From positions 1 through 13,577 of the forward strand of contig DJXS01000031.1 of NCBI GenBank assembly GCA_002448395.1: 13,577 nt of DNA, written 5' to 3'. Of the stretch, positions 1-7,021 are shown one piece after another. The translations under genes and the position numbers were made by a program. The stretch's first letter is position 1. Each line of letters starts with the position of its first letter. The notes beneath the pieces are model-generated. The model saw only the letters and a list, made by a program, of their open reading frames with translations. It was not told the origin of the DNA and did not search any database. Source of the DNA: Lachnospiraceae bacterium UBA6998 (GTDB lineage Bacteria; Bacillota; Clostridia; Lachnospirales; Lachnospiraceae).

Positions 1-9
1 AGAAATCCC

Positions 10-15
10 TATAAT
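10..15 (+). promoter_or_regulatory. -10 element upstream of the DUF1858 gene
   Basis: A perfect TATAAT lies about 50 bases before the DUF1858 start codon. Its -35 partner would fall outside the window, so the promoter cannot be confirmed. The region between it and the gene is AT-rich and ends in a GGAGG ribosome binding site at 50-54. Confidence 0.4.
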
Positions 16-63
16 TACTAGTATACAGAGTATTTTTAAAGACTATTTTGGAGGACATTTGAT

Positions 64-291
64 ATGGGAAATGAAGATAAGACACCTGTTGACGGTGATA
101 TGCTGATCGCGGAGATCCTCAGGAAGTATCCCGAGGCAGCATATGTTCTGATGAACTGCGGAATGGGCTGCATCAGCTGCCCCGCATCCCAGATGGAATC
201 TCTCAGCGACGCGTGCATGGTTCACGGACTTGACGCTGATGAGGTCATCAAATACGTCAACTATGAGCTTGGCCTGACAGCGGCAGAATAA
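64..291 (+). CDS. DUF1858 domain protein (redox-disulfide family)
   Basis: A 75-residue cytoplasmic protein of the DUF1858 family, also described as the hybrid-cluster-protein-associated redox disulfide domain. The diagnostic stretch is visible: C32-G-M-G-C36-I-S-C39-P, then E45-S-L and A50-C51-x-V-H-G-L-D. This gives four cysteines that could form a disulfide or bind metal. The family is small and biochemically poorly defined, so its exact role is unknown. Length is normal for the family. The ATG at 64 follows a good GGAGG site at 50-54 with 9 bases of spacing. A dehydrogenase-like gene follows 124 bases later on the same strand, and a rubredoxin lies nearby, so a redox context is plausible but inferred. 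Confidence 0.88.
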   Translation: MGNEDKTPVDGDMLIAEILRKYPEAAYVLMNCGMGCISCPASQMESLSDACMVHGLDADEVIKYVNYELGLTAAE

Positions 292-415
292 TCCGGGCGC
301 GGCGCGGGAAACCGCGGTGATGTTCGGCGGCAGCTTGGGGAAGCCGCAAAATTGAATATATTAGTTCCGGTGTATTGGTAGCCCACAAATGGAGTATTTT
401 TGAGGAGGTTCTGGT

Positions 416-1372
416 ATGGCATTGAATCAGAGGAAGGTGGCAATGGTCGGATGCGGTTCTTCAGGCGCGGCATCCTGCTTCGCTCTTATGCAGAGCGGAC
501 TGTTCACGGAAATGGTTTTGATCGATTCGTTACCCGAAAAGGCTGAGGGTGAGGCTATGGATCTTTCACAGGGTCTTACATTTGCAAGACCTATGAAGAT
601 CTATGCGGGTGATTATGACGATCTGTCAGACGCGGGCATTATCATCGTGACCGCTGCTGGGGTACAGAGGAGCGATGACACGAAGCTGGATCTGGTGAAG
701 AAGAATGTGCAGATCTTCAAGACCGTGATCGCAGAGATCGCGAAGAGAAATGAAGAAGGCATCATGCTGATCGTCGCCAATCCTGTTGATATTCTCACCT
801 ATGCGGCGCTGAAGATCAGCGGCTGGGCAGAGGGAAGGATCCTTGGTCTTGGCACAGTTCTCGACACCGCAAGGCTCAGATCCCTCCTCAGTGAGAAGCT
901 GAGTGTGGACGCCCGCAACGTTCACGCCTACATGGTCGGTGAGCAGGGCAGGGGCGAGGTTCCGATCTGGAGCAGCGCGACCGTATCGGGAATTCCGATC
1001 CGCGATTTCTGCGAGATGCGCGGATATCCGGATCCTTCGGACTATTTTGACATGATCGCCAAGGAAGTCAGGACCAGTGCCGACGTAATCACGAGAAAGA
1101 AGAAAGCCGCGTACTACGGCGTCGCTATGGGCGTCCGCAGAGTGTGCGAAGCGATCGTGCGCGACGAGAAGTCCGTACTTCCCGTCTCCAGCCTGATGTA
1201 TGGAGCCTTTGATATCGACGGACTTGCGCTCAGCATGCCCGCTATTGTCGGCAGAAACGGCGTCGAGTGCCTTGTCCCGCTGGATATGAGCGAGGAAGAA
1301 CTGGATGAACTCAGGAAGACGGCCGCCACAGTTAAGGCGATCGTTGACGACGTGTTCGGTGAAGCCAGATAA
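416..1372 (+). CDS. Lactate/malate dehydrogenase-family protein with altered active site
   Basis: A 318-residue member of the NAD-dependent L-lactate/malate dehydrogenase family, full length for the family. The N-terminal Rossmann fold shows G12-C-G14-S-S-G17, with acidic D37 at the end of strand 2 and the familiar E43-A-E-G-E-A-M-D-L run just after it. N122 of VANP and the D150-T-A-R153 pair also match the family. Key catalytic positions differ. The GEHGDS motif reads G-E-Q177-G-R179-G, so the proton-transfer histidine is glutamine. The mobile-loop arginine is K90, and the threonine before the YY pair appears to be A232. Known lactate dehydrogenases need the His/Asp pair and the loop Arg, so ordinary lactate oxidation is doubtful. 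It may be a repurposed or regulatory paralogue. The ATG has a strong GAGGAGGT site at 402-409. It ends before a terminator hairpin. Confidence 0.85.
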   Translation: MALNQRKVAMVGCGSSGAASCFALMQSGLFTEMVLIDSLPEKAEGEAMDLSQGLTFARPMKIYAGDYDDLSDAGIIIVTAAGVQRSDDTKLDLVKKNVQIFKTVIAEIAKRNEEGIMLIVANPVDILTYAALKISGWAEGRILGLGTVLDTARLRSLLSEKLSVDARNVHAYMVGEQGRGEVPIWSSATVSGIPIRDFCEMRGYPDPSDYFDMIAKEVRTSADVITRKKKAAYYGVAMGVRRVCEAIVRDEKSVLPVSSLMYGAFDIDGLALSMPAIVGRNGVECLVPLDMSEEELDELRKTAATVKAIVDDVFGEAR

Positions 1373-1403
1373 GGCAGCGCAGAGAAATACCGGAAACAGA
1401 AGA

Positions 1404-1434
1404 AACCCGTGCAGGAAACTGCACGGGTTCTTTT
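1404..1434. terminator. Intrinsic terminator between convergent genes
   Basis: A perfect 11-bp stem (AACCCGTGCAG at 1404-1414 with its complement at 1419-1429) closes on a GAAA tetraloop and is followed by CTTTT on the + strand. On the - strand the same stem is followed by a T-rich tract. It therefore could end both the dehydrogenase-like gene and the rubredoxin gene, which converge here. Confidence 0.85.
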
Positions 1435-1483
1435 CATAGCGGTCAAAATATAGCGGATCCGTTTATCGGATCATGCCGAGGGA

Positions 1484-1645
1484 TCAGGCTTCCTCTTCGA
1501 AGTCTTCCTTGCCTACGCTGCAAAGAGGACATTCCCAATCATCGGGAAGATCCGCAAAAAGGGTGCCGGGCTCGATGCCGTTATCGGGATCGCCGACTTC
1601 TTCGTCGTAGATGTAGCCGCATACTGTGCATACAAATTTTGCCAT
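1484..1645 (-). CDS. Rubredoxin
   Basis: A 53-residue rubredoxin, a small cytoplasmic electron carrier holding one iron on four cysteines. The two metal knuckles are plain: C6-T-V-C9-G-Y-I-Y near the N terminus and C39-P-L-C42 near the C terminus. The conserved D19-P-D-x-G-I-x-P-G-T and the W37-x-C-P segment also match. Length and spacing are normal for the family, and all iron ligands are present. Partners in anaerobic clostridia are usually oxygen or peroxide-detoxifying enzymes, but none is encoded here. It is a single-gene unit with its own promoter at 1725-1753 and an AAAGAGAG ribosome binding site before the ATG. The gene is short and easy to miss. Confidence 0.95.
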   Translation of the reverse strand: MAKFVCTVCGYIYDEEVGDPDNGIEPGTLFADLPDDWECPLCSVGKEDFEEEA

Positions 1646-1724
1646 ACTATACTCTCTTTCTGCTTTCCACCTTATGAAAAGCGGTTGTTATTAAATGGTT
1701 TTTATTAAAACCGACATCACTATC

Positions 1725-1753
1725 ATTATATAAGATGGCCAAGGGGCTTGCAA
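1725..1753 (-). promoter_or_regulatory. Sigma-A promoter of the rubredoxin gene
   Basis: Read on the - strand, TTGCAA (1753-1748), a 17-base spacer and TATAAT (1730-1725) form a near-consensus vegetative promoter. It sits about 80 bases before the rubredoxin start, so a short untranslated leader is expected. Confidence 0.8.
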
Positions 1754-1762
1754 TAAGAGATG

Positions 1763-1790
1763 TACCGCTATTGGCAGCTTCAAAGCGGTA
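1763..1790. repeat. Inverted repeat TACCGC/GCGGTA in the divergent intergenic region
   Basis: TACCGC at 1763-1768 and GCGGTA at 1785-1790 form a perfect 6-bp inverted repeat with a 16-base loop. It lies just upstream of the -35 element of the rubredoxin promoter. It could be a protein-binding site or mere chance; nothing else supports a function. Confidence 0.3.
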
Positions 1791-1816
1791 TAAAATCGAG
1801 GTTTTTGGGATTCCTT

Positions 1817-1833
1817 CGGCGGAAAATCCGCCG
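1817..1833. repeat. GC-rich hairpin between rubredoxin and the tad operon
   Basis: CGGCGGA and TCCGCCG form a perfect 7-bp stem around AAA. The + strand continues with GGTTTTG, which is too weak a T-tract to call a terminator. It lies upstream of the tad promoter, in the 297-base stretch between the rubredoxin gene and the first tad gene, where no coding sequence is supported. Confidence 0.4.
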
Positions 1834-1878
1834 GGTTTTGACCGTTTTACCAAAGTTTGAAAAATTGCGCTCAAGGGG

Positions 1879-1908
1879 TTGTCCCTCCGGCGGGGAAGCA
1901 TTTATAAT
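1879..1908 (+). promoter_or_regulatory. Probable promoter of the tad operon
   Basis: TTGTCC at 1879-1884 and a perfect TATAAT at 1903-1908 are separated by 18 bases. Transcription would begin near 1915, leaving a leader of roughly 28 bases before the TTG start at 1943. This supports the short form of the first gene over a start at the upstream ATG at 1760. Confidence 0.6.
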
Positions 1909-1927
1909 CAGATTCACCAGCCGGAGG
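1884..1927. repeat. 8-bp inverted repeat bracketing the tad promoter -10 element
   Basis: CCTCCGGC at 1884-1891 and GCCGGAGG at 1920-1927 are perfect complements 28 bases apart. The -10 element lies between them and the ribosome binding site directly follows the right arm. In DNA this placement suits an operator. In RNA it matters only if transcription starts upstream of 1884. Confidence 0.4.
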
Positions 1928-1936
1928 AAGGAGGTG
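1928..1936 (+). promoter_or_regulatory. Ribosome binding site that selects the TTG start of prepilin peptidase 1
   Basis: AAGGAGGTG ends 6 bases before TTG 1943. It is a near-perfect Shine-Dalgarno sequence and is the main reason to reject longer versions of the first tad gene. Confidence 0.75.
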
Positions 1937-1942
1937 AAGCCA

Positions 1943-2398
1943 TTGACCGAAGGCGGACGGGCAGTCCTGGTACTGTTCGTGACGGCGGCTGCAGCGTCTG
2001 ATCTGCGGCGGGGAAGGATCTACAATTTCCTGACCTTTCCAACGATGGCGGCAGGCGTTCTGCTGCTTATGTTGAACACGCCGCAGGAGATTCCTCCGGT
2101 GCTGGGGGCAATGACAGCTGCTATGCTCCTTCTCTTTCCTTTCTGGAAGGCGGGAGGATTAGGGGCAGGAGATATCAAACTCCTCATGGCACTGGCTCCG
2201 CTGATGGGGCCGCGATGGTTTCTCTTTGGTATTGTTCTTTCTTTTCTGATCGGCGCGGGAATCTCCGCGGTTCTGCTGATCAGATACCGGGATTTATCCC
2301 GAACTGTTCATTTTGCTGTGCCTATCGGCATCAGCGTCATGCTCTGTCTGCTTCTCGAGCAGCTTGGAATACAGAGCCCATCCTTTGTATCATTTTAA
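1943..2398 (+). CDS. Prepilin peptidase 1 (A24 family, TadV/CpaA-like)
   Basis: A 151-residue polytopic membrane aspartyl protease of the A24 family, which cleaves the leader from Flp-type prepilins on the cytoplasmic side. Both active-site aspartates are visible: D20 in S-D-L-R-R-G-R-I-Y-N, and D77 in the GxGD motif G74-A-G-D77-I-K-L. Several hydrophobic segments fill the rest, including about 5-18, 33-45, 55-68, 93-114 and 123-138. It lacks the N-terminal methyltransferase domain of type IVa enzymes, as is usual for the short Tad-type enzymes. The start is a TTG chosen from the AAGGAGG site and promoter just upstream. The same frame stays open back to an ATG at 1760, but that stretch is charged and unlike the family. 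It is the first gene of the tad operon; a second A24 enzyme is encoded at 9803. Confidence 0.85.
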   Translation: MTEGGRAVLVLFVTAAAASDLRRGRIYNFLTFPTMAAGVLLLMLNTPQEIPPVLGAMTAAMLLLFPFWKAGGLGAGDIKLLMALAPLMGPRWFLFGIVLSFLIGAGISAVLLIRYRDLSRTVHFAVPIGISVMLCLLLEQLGIQSPSFVSF

Positions 2399-2500
2399 TT
2401 TTTGCAGGACATGTGACAGGCAGGCCGGCAGGCTTTATTTTGATGCGCCCGCATGAGGATTTATGCCCGCTGCGCAATGTCCGACGAAAGGAGAGCCCCA

Positions 2501-3520
2501 ATGACTAACAGCACAAGCGCGGCCGGCGCGCGCAGGGTCTGCATCTGTGACAGCGAAGTTTCCTACGGGGAACACCTGATGGAGTATCTTCGCCGCGAGG
2601 GAAGGCTGCCCGGGGAGATTTACCTTTACACAGGAAGAGGGATATTCCTCGAGAGGGAGACACCGGAGACGACAGGGCTTCTTGTGATCGCGGAATCCCA
2701 GTACACGGAGGAGCTCGGGAGAGCCGGATTCAAAGATATCCTGCTTCTCAATGAGAGCAGCACATATATGGAAAAGCCCGAGAACATGAGCAAATACCAG
2801 TCCGTGGAGAATATCTGTGACAGGATCCGCGAGATGTGCATGACCCGGGAGGAAGGACTTTCGGAGGGGGTACGCCATGGCAAGCCGATGAAACTGATCG
2901 GAATCTATTCGCCTCTTACACGGTGTCTTCAGACTACTTTCGCGCTCTGTATGGGACAGCTGCTGTCGGCCTCATCCCCCGTATTGTACCTGAATTTTGA
3001 GGCTTATTCCGGATTTGAGACGATGCTGGGCCGCACCTTTCGGGGGAGCGTGAGCGACCTGCTCTATTATAACGACTGCGCCAGGGAGAAACTGTCGGGA
3101 CAGCTTCGGTATATGACGGAAAAGATAGGAGATCTGGATTTTCTCCCGCCTATGGAATCTTTTATCCTGCTGCGATCGATCAGGACAGAGCAGTGGCTGG
3201 ACCTGATGCGGACCATTGAGAAGGTAACGGACTATGAGTACTGCATACTGGACCTGAGCGAGCAGGTGGACGGAGTGCTGGAAGTCATGAGGCAGTGTGA
3301 TTACATATTCACCATAATCAGGGAGGACGGAATAGCCAGGGCCAAAATGACGCAGTACGAAGCGCTCCTGAAGAGCACGCAGTATGAGGATATCTTCATG
3401 AAGACCAGAAGGTGCAGGCTCCCGGTCTTTCGGGAACTGCCGGGAAACATCCTCATGCTCACGCATGGAGAGCTGGCAGCCTGTGTAAGGGAGATCCTGG
3501 AAGAGGAGGGTCTTTTATGA
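2501..3520 (+). CDS. TadZ/CpaE-like protein with degenerate ParA-type ATPase domain
   Basis: A 339-residue cytoplasmic protein. By position and architecture it is the TadZ/CpaE-like factor that places and helps assemble the Tad machine. Residues about 10-115 resemble an atypical receiver-like domain (strand R12-V-C-I-C-D, then L60-L-V-I-A-E, then I80-L-L-L-N-E). Residues about 130-335 resemble a MinD/ParA-type NTPase: K131-L-I-G-I-Y-S-P, V161-L-Y-L-N-F-E and Y247-C-I-L-D-L. The P-loop reads S137-P-L-T-R-C-L-Q-T-T146 and lacks both the glycines and the lysine of Walker A, so nucleotide hydrolysis is unlikely. The ATG at 2501 follows AAGGAG; an in-frame ATG at 2453 has no such site. The stop overlaps the tadA start (ATGA), which suggests coupled translation. 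Confidence 0.72.
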   Translation: MTNSTSAAGARRVCICDSEVSYGEHLMEYLRREGRLPGEIYLYTGRGIFLERETPETTGLLVIAESQYTEELGRAGFKDILLLNESSTYMEKPENMSKYQSVENICDRIREMCMTREEGLSEGVRHGKPMKLIGIYSPLTRCLQTTFALCMGQLLSASSPVLYLNFEAYSGFETMLGRTFRGSVSDLLYYNDCAREKLSGQLRYMTEKIGDLDFLPPMESFILLRSIRTEQWLDLMRTIEKVTDYEYCILDLSEQVDGVLEVMRQCDYIFTIIREDGIARAKMTQYEALLKSTQYEDIFMKTRRCRLPVFRELPGNILMLTHGELAACVREILEEEGLL

Positions 3521-4746
3521 ACCTGTCATATACAGCGGTCCGGGAAGAGATCCGCTGCAGCATTATGCGGCAGATCGATTTCTCCAGAGATGTTCCTGAC
3601 AGCGAGGTATTAGACCTCATAGACAGTCAGCTGACAAATGCAGAAGAGACCCGGATTGCCCTGATGACACTGGAGGAGAAGAAGCGGCTCCGGCAGGAAC
3701 TGTTCCACTCGATCCGGCGGATGGACGTTCTGCAGGACCTGCTCGAGGATCCGGAAGTGACGGAGATCATGGTGAACGGTCCGGGCAATATCTTTGTGGA
3801 AAAGGCGGGCAGCCTGACCCGCTACCCGGGGAAATTCTCCTCGCCGGAGAAACTGGAGGATGTGATCCAGCAGATCGCAGGGGCTTCAAACCGGGTCGTC
3901 AACACGTCGTCTCCGATCGTGGACTGCAGGCTGGAGAACGGAGACCGTGTAAATGTGGTCCTGCATCCAATCGCGGTTAACGGTCCGATCCTTACGATCC
4001 GCAGGTTTCCGCAGGATCCGATCACGATGGAGGACCTGCTGCGATTCGGGTCAATAACGGAGGAGGTCGCGGAGTTTCTGGGCAAATGTGTCAGGGCGGG
4101 TCTCAATATTTTCATCAGCGGCGGAACAGGATCGGGGAAGACGACATTCCTCAATGTGCTGTCCGACTGTATTGATCCCGGAGAAAGAGTGATCACCATC
4201 GAAGACAATATGGAATTGCAGATCCGTCATGTGCCCAATCTTGTGCAGATGGAGGCAAGAAACGCCAATGTTGAGGGCTGCAGGCCCATCAGTATCAGGG
4301 AACTGATCAGGGCGAGCCTGCGAATGCGGCCGGACAGAATTGTGGTTGGAGAAGTCAGGGGACCGGAGGCGATCGATATGATCCAGGCTATGAATACAGG
4401 GCATGACGGAAGTATGAGTACAGGTCACGCCAACAGCGCGCGGGATATGCTCGCGAGGCTTGAGACGATGATTCTTATGGGGATGGAACTGCCGGTCCCG
4501 GCGATCAGAGGACAGCTGGCCGCCGGCATTGATATCATCATTCACCTCGGCAGGCTTCGGGACAGGAGCAGGAAGCTTCTGGAGGTGGCGGAAGTTATGG
4601 GAATAGATAACGGGCAGATCAAACTGTCTACTTTGTACAGGTTTACGGAGACGGGGGAGGAGAATGGGAAGATCATCGGAGTCTGGAGGAAAGAAAACGA
4701 GATCGCTCACAGGTTTAAGTTCGAAATGGCGGGAATTGATATCTGA
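3517..4746 (+). CDS. tadA: TadA/CpaF-type secretion ATPase
   Basis: A 409-residue cytoplasmic hexameric ATPase that powers Flp pilus assembly. The N-terminal domain covers about 1-150, with the typical D78-P-E-V-T-E-I-M-V-N-G and the F108-S-S-P segment. The RecA-like core follows with all the motifs: Walker A G202-G-T-G-S-G-K208-T-T, Asp box E229-D-N, Walker B I275-V-V-G-E279-V-R-G, and His box G295-H-D-G-S-M-S-T-G-H304-A-N-S. Nothing essential is missing, so it should be active. The ATG overlaps the upstream stop by ATGA and has a GGAGG site at 3505-3509, which sets the start against a longer open frame from 3412. The tadB frame begins inside its 3' end. Confidence 0.95.
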   Translation: MNLSYTAVREEIRCSIMRQIDFSRDVPDSEVLDLIDSQLTNAEETRIALMTLEEKKRLRQELFHSIRRMDVLQDLLEDPEVTEIMVNGPGNIFVEKAGSLTRYPGKFSSPEKLEDVIQQIAGASNRVVNTSSPIVDCRLENGDRVNVVLHPIAVNGPILTIRRFPQDPITMEDLLRFGSITEEVAEFLGKCVRAGLNIFISGGTGSGKTTFLNVLSDCIDPGERVITIEDNMELQIRHVPNLVQMEARNANVEGCRPISIRELIRASLRMRPDRIVVGEVRGPEAIDMIQAMNTGHDGSMSTGHANSARDMLARLETMILMGMELPVPAIRGQLAAGIDIIIHLGRLRDRSRKLLEVAEVMGIDNGQIKLSTLYRFTETGEENGKIIGVWRKENEIAHRFKFEMAGIDI

Positions 4747-5452
4747 GCGGGCGCTTCTTTATCTGGCGGAGGGGGCGGCAATGGCTGCTGCCGCCGCATG
4801 GCTGTTCTATCAGTCCGGAATCGCTGCGGCTGTTCTTTCTCCCCTTGCGATCCCCTACTGTATTTATCGGCTGAAGGGGGAGCGCGAGAAGAAGAAAAAG
4901 ATTCTGTCGGAACAGTTCAGGGGATTGCTGGACAGCGTGAATAATGCGCTCAGATCAGGGGATTCTCCGGAGAATGCCTTTCGGGAAGGCTATAGGGAGA
5001 TGGTGTATGAATACGGGGAATACGCTCCGATCACGCAGGAACTCACCAGGCTGGTCGGAGGTCTGGACAACAGGATTCCTTTGGAGAAGCTGCTGGATGA
5101 TTTTGCGGCGAGAGCCGGAACAGAGGAGATCAGGGAATTTGCGGAGGTGTTCAGGATCGCGAAGCGAGGCGGAGGCAATATGACGGAAATCCTGTCGCGC
5201 ACGGCTTCCCTGATCGAAGAGAGGCTTGATGTGGAAAATGAGATCAGCATTATGCTGGGCAATCGGCGCCTTGAGCAGCGGATCATGGACGTCACGCCTT
5301 TTATGATCATCTTTTATATCGGGATGACGTCGCCGGGATTTTTCGATGTTCTCTACCACAATCCCGAAGGGATCGCGTTCATGACGATGTGCCTGGGAGC
5401 CTATCTGTGCGCGCTTGCTCTGTCGGAAAAGATTTTGTCGGTGACACTGTAA
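4664..5452 (+). CDS. tadB: TadB-like inner-membrane platform protein (T2SSF domain)
   Basis: A 262-residue membrane protein of the type II secretion F family, forming the assembly platform with TadC above the TadA ATPase. Hydrophobic segments lie at about 31-48 and 51-68 near the N terminus and at about 210-229 and 236-254 at the C terminus. The cytoplasmic helical F domain lies between (about 85-205), with the characteristic L95-R-S-G-D-S-P-E-N-A-F and the I165-A-K-R-G-G-G-N-M segment. The chosen ATG lies 83 bases inside tadA, just after GGGGGAGG, which gives an unusually long overlap and a short SD spacing. A TTG at 4736 is an alternative start. An ATG at 4781 with a good GGAGG site would remove most of the first hydrophobic segment and is less likely. 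Confidence 0.85.
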   Translation: MGRSSESGGKKTRSLTGLSSKWRELISERALLYLAEGAAMAAAAAWLFYQSGIAAAVLSPLAIPYCIYRLKGEREKKKKILSEQFRGLLDSVNNALRSGDSPENAFREGYREMVYEYGEYAPITQELTRLVGGLDNRIPLEKLLDDFAARAGTEEIREFAEVFRIAKRGGGNMTEILSRTASLIEERLDVENEISIMLGNRRLEQRIMDVTPFMIIFYIGMTSPGFFDVLYHNPEGIAFMTMCLGAYLCALALSEKILSVTL

Positions 5453-5499
5453 CGGAAAGCGGAAAAGAGCGGCGCGAAGGCGCCGGAAGGGAGAAAGAG

Positions 5500-6993
5500 A
5501 TGGAAATCTATATCTACGGGCTGATCCTGACGGGCTATCTGGTGCTGTGGTTTGTCTCAAGAGGCAGTGAGGGAAAAGGGATCGGGAGAATAGCGGAATA
5601 TCTCTATGAGAGAGGGAGGGTATGGGGGCAAAAGATCGGGAGGGGAGGTCTGCTTCGGGAGAGCGGAGTCCGAAGAGACCTGTCACTCCTGTATCCCTAC
5701 GGAAGACTGCAGGGAGAGGAGAAGAGTTTCTGCGTAGGAAGGATCAGGCTTGCACTTCTGATCTTTCTGGCGGGGGATATTCTCGCCGTCGCAGGTTATG
5801 CCGCCGCTGAGGGAAATATGCTCCTCAGGGACGGAGGGCTGATAAGGGAAGAGATAGGCGGGGAAGATCGAAGCACTGAGCTGGAAGCTTACGTTGTACA
5901 GGAGGCGGAAGGCGGGGATGTCATGAGAGTCCATCAGGGGGACTACAGACTGGAAGTCCGTTCGAGAAAGTTCAGTGAAAGTCAGGCGCGGTCCATGGCA
6001 GAGGAAGTATTCGCATTGCTGCCCGAGAGGATTCTGGGAGAGAATGAGAGCCTCGGGCAGGTGACGAAGCCGTTGGACCTGCCGGGAACAGTCGAAGGGT
6101 ATCCTTTTTCGATATCCTGGGAGAGCAGCAGTTATGCGCTCGTCGACGCAGACGGATCGGTCGGGAATTCGGGAATGGGGGCGGGAGAGAGCAGGGAGGT
6201 GACGCTGACGGCGATCCTCAGTTATGACAATGGGATCCCGGGCGGTCTTCGGTGGGCAAGGGAGTATCCGGTCACAGTGTACGGACCTGAACTGTCGCCC
6301 GAGGAAGCGCTGTCTCAGAGGATCAAAGAGGCGATACAGAGCGCGGACGCGCGGAGTGTATCCGAAACAGAATTACCGCTTCCCGATGAAATGGATGAGA
6401 ACTCTCTTTACTGGGAAGAGAAACCGGCGGGAACGGGCATGTCGATGCTGGTATTTTCGGGAATCGTTGCTTTTCTGGCGGCAGCAGTTATGGGAAGCAG
6501 GCTTCACGAGAGGGTGGTTCAGAGGGAGCGGCAGATGATGCTGGATTACCCTCAGATCATCAGTAAATTCGTGCTCTACCTCGGAGCCGGACTGAGTGTC
6601 CGCAGCACATTTATAAGACTGGGTGAGGAGTATACAAAAAGAAGGGAAGAGGGTCTGAGCGAACAGGGCGCATACGAAGAGATCCTTCTGGTGTGCAGAG
6701 AGCTGGCGAGCGGAGTCCCGGAAGCGGAAGCGTACGCGGATTTCGGGCAGCGCTGCAAATCCAGACAGTATACGAGGCTGAGCGCTATTTTGGCCCAGAA
6801 TCTCAAGAAGGGAAATCAGGAACTTCTGTCTGTAATGCAGCAGGAGGCGAAGGCATCCTTTGAAGAAAGGCAGAATACAGCGAGAAAGCTGGGAGAGGAG
6901 GCGGAGACGAAACTGCTTCTGCCGATGATCATGATGCTTGCCATCACAATGCTGATCATTATAATACCTGCCTATTACAGTTTTGCAGCATGA
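5500..6993 (+). CDS. TadC-like platform protein with Ig-like extracytoplasmic insert
   Basis: A 497-residue membrane protein ending in a T2SSF domain, so it takes the TadC place beside TadB. Hydrophobic segments lie at about 3-19, 83-103, 314-332 and 472-490. The cytoplasmic F domain (about 345-470) contains L361-G-A-G-L-S-V-R-S and the A429-I-L-A-Q-N-L-K-K-G helix. The stretch from about 104 to 312 should lie outside the membrane, because basic residues cluster between the first two segments. It contains an Ig-like repeat recognisable as the atrophied bacterial Ig type: L192-D-L-P-G, then I205-S-W-E-S-S-S, then D216-A-D-G-S-V and V234-T-L-T-A-I-L. A second, partial copy reads L292-P-L-P-D...L303-Y-W-E-E. 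Classical TadC proteins are near 300 residues. The ATG at 5500 has a GGAAGGGAG site. Confidence 0.82.
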   Translation: MEIYIYGLILTGYLVLWFVSRGSEGKGIGRIAEYLYERGRVWGQKIGRGGLLRESGVRRDLSLLYPYGRLQGEEKSFCVGRIRLALLIFLAGDILAVAGYAAAEGNMLLRDGGLIREEIGGEDRSTELEAYVVQEAEGGDVMRVHQGDYRLEVRSRKFSESQARSMAEEVFALLPERILGENESLGQVTKPLDLPGTVEGYPFSISWESSSYALVDADGSVGNSGMGAGESREVTLTAILSYDNGIPGGLRWAREYPVTVYGPELSPEEALSQRIKEAIQSADARSVSETELPLPDEMDENSLYWEEKPAGTGMSMLVFSGIVAFLAAAVMGSRLHERVVQRERQMMLDYPQIISKFVLYLGAGLSVRSTFIRLGEEYTKRREEGLSEQGAYEEILLVCRELASGVPEAEAYADFGQRCKSRQYTRLSAILAQNLKKGNQELLSVMQQEAKASFEERQNTARKLGEEAETKLLLPMIMMLAITMLIIIIPAYYSFAA

Positions 6994-7021
6994 AGAGTAA
7001 ACACAAAGGAAAGGAAAAAAA

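Noticed and set aside
300..346. GC-rich stems between the DUF1858 and dehydrogenase-like genes
   Set aside because: Short stems with bulges and no T-tract, so neither a terminator nor a known riboswitch is supported.
1760..1942. N-terminal extension of prepilin peptidase 1 from ATG 1760
   Set aside because: The added 61 residues are basic and unlike A24 enzymes. The region holds a promoter-like element, and AAGGAGG favours TTG 1943.
2409..2432. Repeated GGCAGGC units between prepilin peptidase 1 and the TadZ-like gene
   Set aside because: Only two short direct copies, without pairing arms long enough for a terminator; probably chance in GC-rich sequence.
3412..3516. N-terminal extension of TadA from ATG 3412
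   Set aside because: It lies inside the TadZ-like coding region. The ATG at 3517 has GGAGG and the usual ATGA coupling to the upstream stop.
4955..5686. Open frame of 243 codons on the - strand opposite tadB and tadC
   Set aside because: Low-complexity S/R/P-rich translation, no ribosome binding site worth noting, and full overlap with two genes whose domains are clear.
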